From Megalopta genalis (lineage: Eukaryota > Arthropoda > Insecta > Hymenoptera > Halictidae): a stretch of 64,000 bases of DNA. Below, in pieces: positions 53,276 through 63,017 of this stretch. Where the stretch lies: positions 1 through 64,000 of the forward strand of contig NW_027476670.1 of NCBI RefSeq assembly GCF_051020955.1, read 5' to 3'. The notes under the pieces are model-generated. The model saw only the letters and a list, made by a program, of their open reading frames with translations. It did not search any database and was not told the origin of the DNA. Each line of letters opens with the position of its first letter. Within the stretch, counting starts at the first letter, position 1. The translations under genes were made by a program, and so were the position numbers.

Positions 53276-54830
53276 TTGTGATATAAGCGATATAGCATGA
53301 AAAGCAGGCGAAACGAACGAGTGCTTTTCAAATCCATGCGATACATATCATTTAGCTTCAAATCGATACGATGTAGAAGGTTTAGCTACAAATCCATGCG
53401 ATACAAATTATTTAGCATCAAACACTTGGGGTATAGGTGATATAGCTTCAAATGCAGACGAATCAAACGAGTTAGCTTCAAAATCCATGCGATACACATC
53501 ATTTATCTTTAAATCTATGCGAAATAGAAGGCTTAGATTCAAATCCATGCGAAACAAATGATTAGGGTTCAGATACTTGCGATATAAGCGATATAGCTTC
53601 AAATGCAGGCGAAACGAACGAAGTAGCTTCAAATACAAACGAAACACATGCTTTAGCTTCAAATCAACGCGAAGTAGAAGGCTTAGCTTCAAATCCATGC
53701 AAAACAAATGATTCAGCTTCAAATTAATACGATGTAGAAGGTTTAGCTTCAAATCCACGCGAAACAAATGATTTAGGTTCAGATGCTTGCGATATAAGTG
53801 ATGTAGCATCAAATGCAGACGAATCAAACGGGATAGCTTCAAAATCCATGCGATACACATCATTTATCTTTAAATCTATGCGAAGTAGAAGGCTTAGATT
53901 CAAATCCATGCGAAAAAAATGATTAAGGTTCAGATACTTGCGATATAAGTGATATAGCTTCAAATGCAGGCGAAACTAACGAGTTACCTTCAAATCCATG
54001 CGAAGCACATAATTTATCTTCAAATCAATGCGATGTAGATGGTTTAGCTTCAAATCCAAGCGAAACAAATGATTTAGCTTCAGATACTTGCGATATAAGT
54101 GATATAGCATCAAATGCAGGCGAAACGAAAGAGTTAGCATGAAATCCAAGCAAAACACATGATTTATCTTCAAATCAATGCGATGTAGAAGGCTTAGCTT
54201 CAAATCCATGCGAAACAAATGATTTAGGTTCAGATGCTTGCGATATAACTGATATAGATTCAAATGTAGGGGAAACAAACGAGTTAGCATCAAATCCATG
54301 CAAAACACATGATTTAGCTGCAAATCAATCCGATGTAAAAGGTTTAGCTTCAAATCCAAGCGAAACACATGATTTAGCTTCAAATCAATGCGATGTAGAA
54401 GGTTTAGCTTCAAATCCATGCGAAACAAATGATTTAACATCAAACACTTGGGATATAAGTGATAAAGCTTCAAGTGCAGACGATTCAAACGAGTTAGCTT
54501 CAAAATCCATGCGATACACATCATTTATCTTTAAATCTATGCGAAATAGAAGGCTTAGATTCAAATCCATGCGAAACAAATGATTAGGGTTCAGATACTT
54601 GCGATATAAGCGATATAGCTTCAAATGCAGGAGAAACAAACGAAGTAGCTTCAAATACAAACGAAACACATGCTTTAGCTTCAAATCAACGCGAAGTAGA
54701 AGGCTTAGCTTCAAATCCATGCAAAACAAATGATTCAGCTTCAAATTAATACGATGTAGAAGGTTTAGCTTCAAATCCACGCGAAACAAATGATTTAGGT
54801 TCAGATGCTTGCGATATAAGTGATGTATCA
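53276..54830 (+). repeat. Spacer with a third, partial copy of the 1-kb block
   Basis: 53276-53960 is a 31-bp-rich stretch with AACGAAGTAGC and GATTAGGGTTCAG. Much of it returns at 54535-54830 and near 50.6-50.9 kb. 53960-54535 is the middle copy of the 1-kb block (offset 1,744 from the left, 871 to the right). TTAATACGATGTAGAAGG near 53725 and 54746 is shared by both local copies. No gene is supported. Confidence 0.82.
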
Positions 54831-55890
54831 TCAAATGCAGGCGAAACTAACGAGATACCTTCAAATCCATGCGAAACACATAATTTATCTTCAAATCAAT
54901 GCGATGTAGAAGGTTTAGCTTCAAATCCAAGCGAAACAAATGATTTAGCTTCACATACTTGCGATATAAGTGATATAGTATCAAATGCAGGCGAAACGAA
55001 AGTGTTAGCATGAAATCCAAGCAAAACACATGATTTATCTTCAAATCAATGCGATGTAGAAGGCTTAGCTTCAAATCCATGCGAAACAAATGATTTAGGT
55101 TCAGATGCTTGCGATATAACTGATATAGATTCAAATGTAGGGGAAACAAACGAGTTAGCATCAAATCCATGCAAAACACATGATTTAGCTGCAAATCAAT
55201 CCGATGTAAAAGGTTTAGCTTCAAATCCAAGCGAAACACATGATTTAGCTTCAAATCAATGCGATGTAGAAGGTTTAGCTTCAAATCCATGCGAAACAAA
55301 TGATTTAACATCAAACACTTGGGATATAAGTGATAAAGCTTCAAGTGCAGACGATTCAAACGAGTTAGCTTCAAAATCCATGCGATACACATCATTTAGC
55401 TTTAAATCCATGCGAAATAGAAGGCTTAGCTTCAAATCCATGCAAAACAAATGATTCAGCTTCAAATCAATACGATGTAGAAGGTTGAGCTTCAAATCCA
55501 TGCGAAACAAATGATTTAGGTTCAGATGCTTGCGATATAAGTGATGTAGCATCAAATGCAGACGAATCAAACGAGTTAGCTTCAAAACCCATGCGGTACA
55601 CATCATTTAGCTTTAAATCCATGCGAAGTAGAAGGTTTAGCTTCAAATCCAAGCGAAACACATGATTTAGCATCAGATACTTGCGATATAACTAAAAAAG
55701 CTTCAAATGCAGGGGAAACAAACGAGTTAGCATCAAATCCATGAAAAACACATGATTTAGCTTCAAATCAAAGCGATGTAGAAGGTATAGCTTCAAATTC
55801 AAGCGAAACACATGATTTAGCTTCAAATCAATGCGATGTAGAAGGTTTAGATTCATATCCATGCGAAACAAATGATTTAGCTTCAAACAC
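54831..55890 (+). repeat. 1-kb block, copy 2 (partner 52216-53275)
   Basis: Second full copy at an offset of 2,615 bp. It differs by single bases, including GAAGGTTGAGC near 55485 (a plus-frame TGA), AACTAAAAAAGC near 55692 and CCATGAAAAACAC near 55740. Confidence 0.85.
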
Positions 55891-58685
55891 TTGTGATATA
55901 AGTGATATAGCTGCAAATGCAGACGAATCAAACGGGATAGCTTCAAAATCCATGCGATACATATCATTTAGCTTCAAATCGATACGATGTAGAAGGTTTA
56001 GCTACAAATCCATGCGAAACAAATGATTTAGGTTCAGATGCTTGCGATGTAATTGATGTAGCATCAAATGCAGACGAATCAAACGAGTTAGCTTCAAAAT
56101 CCATGCGGTACACATCATTTAGCTTTAAATCCACGTGAAGTAGAAGGCTTAGCTTCAAATCCAAGCGACACACATGATTTAGCATCAGATACTTGCGATA
56201 TAACTGAAGTAGCTTCAAATGCAGGGGAAACAAACGAGTTAGCATCAAATCCATGCAAAACACATGATTTAGCTTCAAATCAATGCGATGTAGAAGGTTT
56301 AGCTTCAAATCCATGCGAAACAAATGATTTAGCAGCAGATACTTGCGATATAACTGATATAGCTTCAAATGCAGGGGGAACAAACGAGTTAGCATCAAAT
56401 CCATGCAAAACACATGATTTAGCTTCAAATCAAAGCGATGTAGAAGGTATAGCTTCAAATCCAAGCGAAACACATGATTTAGCTTCAAATCAATGCGATG
56501 TAGAAGGTTTAGCTTCAAATCCATGCGAAACAAATGATTTAGCTTCAAACACTTGCGATATAAGTGATATAGCATCAAATGCAGGCGAAACGAACGAGTT
56601 AGCGTCACATCCATGCCAAACACATGATTTAGCTTCAAATCAATGCGATGTAGAAGGTTAAACTTCAAATCTATACGAAACAAATGATTTAGCTTCAGAT
56701 ACTTGCGATATAAGTGATATAGCATCAAATGCAGGCGAAACGACCGAGTTAGCTTCAAATCCAAGCGAAACACATGATTTAGCTTCAAATCAATGCGATG
56801 TAGAAGGTTTAGCTTCAAATCCATGCGAAACAAATGATTTACCTTCAAACGCTTGTGATATAAGTGATATAGCTGCAAATGCAGACGAATCAAACGGGGT
56901 AGCTTCAAAATGCAGGCGATACATATCATTTAGCTTCAAATCGATACGATGTGGAAGGTTTAGCTTCAAATCCATGCGAAACAAATGATTTAGCATCAGA
57001 TACTTGCGATATGACTGATATAGCTTCAAATGCAGTGGAAACAAACGAGTTAGCATAAAATTCATGCAAAACACATGATTTAGCTTCAAATCAATGCGAT
57101 GTAGAAGGTTTAGCTTCAAATCCATGCGAAACAAATGATTTAGCTTCAAACACTTGCGATATAAGTGTTATACCATCAAATGCAGGCGAAACAAACGAGT
57201 TAGCATCAAATCCATGCAAAACACATGATTTAGCTCCAAATCAAAGCGATGTAGGAGGTATAGCTTCAAATCCAAGCGAAACACATGATTTAGCTTCAAA
57301 TCAATACGAAGTAGAAGGCTTAGCTTCAAATCCATGCGAAACAAATGATTTAGGTTCAGATACTTGCGATATAAGTGATGTTGTTTCAAATGCAGGAGAA
57401 ACAAACGAGTTAGCATCAAATCCATGCAAAACAAAAGATTTAGCTTCAAATCAATGCGATATAGAAGGTTTAGCTTCAAATCCATGCGAAACAAATGATT
57501 TACTTTCAAATACTTGCGGTATAAATGAAACAGCTTCAAATGCAGGCGAAAGAAACGAGTTAGCTTCAAATCCATGCGAAACACATGATTTAGCTTCAAA
57601 TCCATGCAAAACACTTGATTTAGCTTCAAATCAATGCGAAGTAGAAGGATTATCTTCAAATCAATGCGAAACAAATGATTCAGCTTCAAATACTTGCGAT
57701 ATAAGTGATATAACTTCAAATGCAGACGAAACAAACGTGCTAGCTTCAACTCCATACGAAACACATTATTTAGCTTCAAAACAATGCGATGTGGAAGGTT
57801 TAGCTTCAAACCAATGCGATGTGCAAGATTTAGTTTCAAACCAATGCGATGTGTAAGGTTTAGCTTCAAATCCATGCGACACAAATGACTTGCAGCAGAT
57901 ACTTGCGATATAAGTGATATAGCTTCAAATGCAGGCGAAACTAACGAGTTACCTTCAAATCCATGCGAAACACATAATTTATCTTCAAATCAATGCGATG
58001 TAGAAGGTTTAGCTTCAAATCCAAGCGAAACACATGATTTAACTTCAAATCAATGTGATGTAGAAGGTTTAGCGTCAAATCCATGCGAAACAAATGATTT
58101 AGGATCAAACACATAGGATATAAGTGATATAGCTTCAAATGCAGACGAATCAAACGAGTTAGCTTCAAAATCCATGCGATTCACATCATTTAGCTTTAAA
58201 TCCATGTGAAGTAGAAGGTTTAGCTTCAAATCCAAGCGAAACACATGATTTAGCATCAGAGACTTGCGATATAACTGAAATAGCTTCAAATGCAGGGGAA
58301 ACAAACGAGTTAGCATCAAATCCATGCAAAACACATGATTTAGCTTCAAATCAATGCGATGTAGAAGGTTTAGCTTCAAATCCATGCGAAAGACATGATT
58401 TAACTATAAATCCATGACAAACACATGATTTAGCTTCAAATCAATGCGAAGTAGAAGGTTTATCTTCAAATCCATGCGAAACAAATCATTCAGCTTCAGA
58501 TACTTGTGATATAAGTGATATAACTTCAAATGCAGGCGGAACAAACGTGCTAGCTTCAACTCCATACGAAACACATTATTTAGCTTCAAAACAATACGAT
58601 GTGGAAGGTTTAGCTTCAAACCAATGCGATGTGCACGATTTAGCTTCAAACCAATTCGATTTGTAAGGTTTAGCTTCAAATCCAT
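55891..58685 (+). repeat. Mixed repeats, including a block shared with 62.4-62.8 kb
   Basis: About 56320-56760 aligns with 62408-62848 at an offset of 6,088 bp and shares the rare GCGTCACATCCATGCC and the stop-bearing GAAGGTTAAACTTC. The 57.3-57.8 kb part resembles 44.7-45.1 kb. Two short runs of three successive A-type units occur near 57770-57860 and 58585-58670 (AACCAATGCGATGTGCA and relatives). No gene is supported. Confidence 0.82.
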
Positions 58686-59460
58686 GCGACACAAATGACT
58701 TGCATCAGATACTTGCGATATAAGTGATATAGCTTCAAATGCAGACGAAACAAGCGAGTTAGCTTAAAATCCATGCGAAACACATGATTGAAATGCAAAT
58801 CAATGCGATGTGGAAGATTTAACTTCAAATAAATGCGAAACAAATGATTTAGAATCAGATACTTGCGATATTAGCGATATAGTTTCAAATGCAGACGAAT
58901 CAAACGAGTTAGCTTCAAAAACCATGCGATTCACATCATTTAGATTCAAATCGATGCGAAGTAGAAAGCTTAGCTTCAAATCCATGCGAAACAAATGATT
59001 TACCTTCAGATACTAGCGATATAATTGATATAGCTGCAAATGCAGACGAAACAAGCGAGATAGCTTCAAATCCATGCGAAACAGATGATTATTCTTCAAA
59101 TACTTGCGATACAAGTTATATAGCTTCAAATGCAGGCGAAACAAGTTTCCTTCAAATCCATGCGACACAAATGATTTAGCATCAGTTACATGCGATATAA
59201 GTGATATAGCTTCAAATGCAGGCGAAACTAACGAGTTAGCTTCAAATCCAAGCGAAGCAAATGATTTAGATTCAAATTCATGAGAAACACGTTGTTTAGC
59301 TTCAAATCAATGCGATGTAGAAGGTTAAGCTTTAAATCCAAGCGAAACAAATGATGTAGCTTCAAACACTCGGGATATAAGTGAAATAGCTTCAAATGCA
59401 GACGAAACAAACGAGTTAGCTTCATGTCTATGCGATGTAGAAGGTTTAGCTTCAAATCCA
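58686..59460 (+). repeat. Distant copy of the 14810-15700 block, one 150-bp unit shorter
   Basis: Offset 43,876 bp at TGTGGAAGATTTAACTTC and 43,726 bp from TGAGAAACACGTTG (59281). The difference is exactly one five-unit block. Shared rare events include the truncated unit CAAGTTTCCTTCAAATCC near 59145. The copy is joined to another distant match (59416-59806), so order is conserved between the two regions 42-44 kb apart. Confidence 0.87.
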
Positions 59461-59806
59461 TGCGAAACAAATGATTGAGCTTCAAACAATTGGTATATAG
59501 GCTATATAGCTACAAATGCAAGCGACACAAACCAGATAGCTTCAATTCCACACGAAACACATGATTTAGCTTAAAATTAATGCGAAACACATCTATTAGA
59601 TTCAAATTCGTGCGAAACAAATGATTTAGCTCCAAATCCATGCGAAACACATGATTGAACTGCAAATCAATGCGATGTATAAGGTTTAGCTTCAAATACA
59701 TGCGAAACAAATGATTTAGGTGCAGATACTTGCGATATAACTGATATAGCTTCAAATGCAGGGGAAACAAACGAGTTAGCATCAAATCCAAGCAAGACAC
59801 ATGATT
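59416..59806 (+). repeat. Distant copy of 17400-17790
   Basis: Offset 42,016 bp, with the shared variants ACAATTGGTATATAGGC, TTAAAATTAATGCGAAAC, GTATAAGGTTTAGC and AATCCAAGCAAGACAC. Together with the flanking matches this shows that the right end of the window is a rearranged copy of about 14.8-20.2 kb. Confidence 0.86.
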
Positions 59807-60965
59807 TTGCTGAAAATCAATGCGATGTAGAAAGTTTAGCTTCAAATCCATGCGAAACAAATGATTTAGGTTCAGATACTTGCGATATAAGTGATATAGC
59901 TTCAAATGGAGGGAACACAAAAGTGTTAGCTTAAAAATCCATGCGATACACATGATTTAGCTACAAATCAATTCGAAGTAGAAGGATTAGCTTCAAATCC
60001 ATACGAAACAAATGGTTTAGCTACAAATGCTTATGATATACGTTATATAGATCCATCTGCATGCGCAATTAACGAGTTAGCTTCAAATCCATGCGAAACA
60101 AATGATTTAGCAGCAAATCAATGCGATGTAGAAGGTTTAGCTACAACTCCATGCGAAACACATGATTTAGCTTCAAATCAATGCGATGTAGAAGGTTTAA
60201 CTTCAAATCAATGCGAAACAAATGATTTAGCTTCAAACACTTGGGATATGAGTGCTACTGATTCAATTGCAGACGAAACAAACGAGTTAGCTTCAAATCC
60301 GTGCGAAACGCATGACTCAGCTGCAAATCAATGCGATGTAGAAGGTTTAGTTTCAAATCCATGCGAAACAAATGATTGAGCTTCAAACACTTGGGATATA
60401 AGTGATATAGCTTCAAATGCAGACGAAACAATCGAGTTAGCATCAAATCCATGCAAAACACATGATTGAGCTTCAAATCAATGCTATGTAAGAGGTTCAG
60501 CTTCAAAACCATGCGACACAAATGATTTAGCTTCAGATACTTGGGATATAAGTGATATAGCTTCAAATGGAGGCGAAACAAACCAGTTAGAGTCAAGTCC
60601 ATGCGAAACACATGATATAGCTTCAAATCAGTGCGACTTCGATGGTTTAGCTTCAAATCCATGCGAAACAAATGATTGAGCTTCAAACACTTGGTATATA
60701 TGCTATATAGCTACAAATGCAAGCGAAACAAACCAGATAGCTTCAATTCCACACGAAACACATGATTTAGCTTAAAATTAATGCGAAACACATTTACTAG
60801 TTTCAAATCCGTGCGAAACAAGAGATTTTGATTGAAATAATTGCGATATAAATGATATAGCTTCAAATGCGGGGGAAACAAACGAGTTAGCTTCAAATCC
60901 ATGCAAAACACATGATTAAGCTTCAAATCAATGCGATGTAGAAGGTTTAGCTTCAAATCCATACG
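59807..60965 (+). repeat. Higher-order repeats matching 9.2-9.9 and 16.4-17.0 kb
   Basis: The part 60.35-60.95 kb shares TATGTAAGAGGTTCAGC, AATGGAGGCGAAACAAACC, ACCAGATAGCTTCAATTCC and GATTTTGATTGAAATAATTG with the two left-hand regions. The stretch 59.93-60.25 kb holds a 31-bp unit (TTAAAAATCCATGCGATAC) and the divergent GATATACGTTATATAGATCC, also seen in the 12-14 kb subfamily. No gene is supported. Confidence 0.82.
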
Positions 60966-62630
60966 AAACAAATGATTTAGCAGCAGATACTTGCGATATA
61001 ACTGATATAGCTTCAAATGCAGGGGGAACAAACGAGTTAGCATCAAATCCATGCAAAACACATGATTTAGCTTCAAATCAAAGCGATGTAGAAGGTACAG
61101 CTTCAAATCCAAGCGAAACAAATGATTTAGCTTCAAATCAATGCGATGTAGAAGGTTTAGCTTCAAATCCATGCGAAACAAATGATTTAGGTTCAGATAC
61201 TAGCGATATAAGTGATATAGCTTCAAATGCAGGAGAAACAAACGAGTTAGCATCAAATCCATGCAAAAAACATGATTTAGTTTCGAATCAATGCGGCGTA
61301 GACGGTTTAGCTTCAAATCCAATCGAAACACATGATTTAGCTTCAAATCAATGCGATGTAGAAGTCTTAGCTTCAAATCCATTCGAAACAAATGATTTAG
61401 CATCAAACACTTGGGGTATAAGTGATATAGCTTCAAATGCAGGGGAAACAAACGAGTTAGCATTAAATTCATGCAAAACACATGATTTAGCTTCGAATCA
61501 ATGCGATGTAGAAGGTTTAGCTTCCTATCCATGCGAAACAAATGATTTAGCTTCAGATACTTGCGATATAACTGATATAGCTTCAAATGCAGGGGAAACA
61601 AACGAGTTAGCATCAAATCCATGCAAAAGACATGATTTAGCTTCAAATCAATGCGATGTAGGAGGATTAGCTTCAAATCCATGCGAAACAAATGATTTAG
61701 CAGCAGATACTTGCGATATAACTGATATAGCTTCAAATGCAGGGGGAACAAACGAGTTAGCATCAAATCCATGCAAAACACATGATTTAGCTTCAAATCA
61801 AAGCGATGTAGAAGGTATAGCTTCAAATCCAAGCGAAACACATGATTTAGCTTCAAATCAATGCGATGTAGAAGGTTTAGCTTCAAATCCATGCGAAACA
61901 AATGATTTAGGTTCAGATACTTGCGATATAAGTGATATAGCTTCAAATGCAGGAGAAACAAACGAGTTAGCATCAAATCCATGCAAAAAACATGATTTAG
62001 TTTCGAATCAATGCGGCGTAGACGGTTTAGCTTCAAATCCAATCGAAACACATGATTTAGCTTCAAATCAATGCGATGTAGAAGGCTTAGCTTCAAATCC
62101 ATTCGAAACAAATGATTTAGCATCAAACACTTGGGGTATAAGTGATATAGCTTCAAATGCAGGGGAAACAAACGAGTTAGCATAAAATCCATGCAAAACA
62201 CATGATTTAGCTTCGAATCAATGCGATGTAGAAGGTTTAGCTTCCTATCCATGCGAAACAAATGATTTAGCTTCAGATACTTGCGATATAACTGATATAG
62301 CTTCAAATGCAGGGGAAACAAACGAGTTAGCATCAAATCCATGCAAAACACATGATTTAGCTTCAAATCAATGCGATGTAGGAGGATTAGCTTCAAATCC
62401 ATGCGAAACAAATGATTTAGCAGCAGATACTTGCGATATAACTGATATAGCTTCAAATGCAGGGGGAACAAACGAGTTAGCATCAAATCCATGCAAAACA
62501 CATGATTTAGCTTCAAATCAAAGCGATGTAGAAGGTATAGCTTCAAATCCAAGCGAAACACATGATTTAGCTTCAAATCAATGCGATGTAGAAGGTTTAG
62601 CTTCAAATCCATGCGAAACAAATGATTTAG
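60966..62630 (+). repeat. 720-bp block in about 2.3 tandem copies
   Basis: Copies begin near 60966, 61686 and 62406 at an offset of exactly 720 bp (24 monomers). Each starts in GATTTAGCAGCAGATAC and passes through GGAGAAACAAACG, GCGGCGTAGACGG and GTAGGAGGATTAGC. The third copy stops near 62630. Copies differ at single bases: GAAGTCTTAGC against GAAGGCTTAGC, GCATTAAATTC against GCATAAAATCC, and AAAAGACATG against AAAACACATG. The longest open frame of the window lies across this block. Confidence 0.9.
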
Positions 62631-63017
62631 CTTCAAACACTTGCGATATAAGTGATATAGCATCAAATGCAGGCGAAACGAACGAGTTAGCGTCACATCC
62701 ATGCCAAACACATGATTTAGCTTCAAATCAATGCGATGTAGAAGGTTAAACTTCAAATCTATACGAAACAAATGATTTAGCTTCAGATACTTGCGATATA
62801 AGTGATATAGCATCAAATGCAGGCGAAACGACCGAGTTAGCTTCAAATCCATGCGAAACACATGATTTAGCTGCAAATCAATGCGATGTAGAAGGTTTAG
62901 CTTCAAATCCATGCGAAACAAATGATTTAGCATCAGATACTTGCGATATAACTGATATAGATTCAAATGCAGACGAATCAAACGGGATAGCTTCAAAATC
63001 CATGCGATACATATCAT
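61200..63017 (-). other. Longest repeat-derived open frame (605 codons), not called as a gene
   Basis: This minus-strand frame is a run of about 60 decapeptides of the form LFRMDLKLNL, with Leu/Lys/Arg/His/Asp dominant. It has no non-repetitive domain, signal peptide or recognisable family. Its ATG lies inside a 31-bp unit (CATATCATTTAGC on the plus strand) and its stop comes from a single change, ACTAGC for ACTTGC, at 61200-61202. Homologous stretches at 18665-20041 and 9968-10984 end elsewhere because of other chance changes. Open length follows from a unit divisible by three with no stop in this frame. I consider translation unlikely; transcript or peptide evidence would change that. Confidence 0.85.

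Noticed and set aside
61200..63017. Large Leu/Lys-rich protein on the minus strand
   Set aside because: Open length is explained by unit length and composition. Duplicate blocks end the frame at different places through chance indels or amplified stops.
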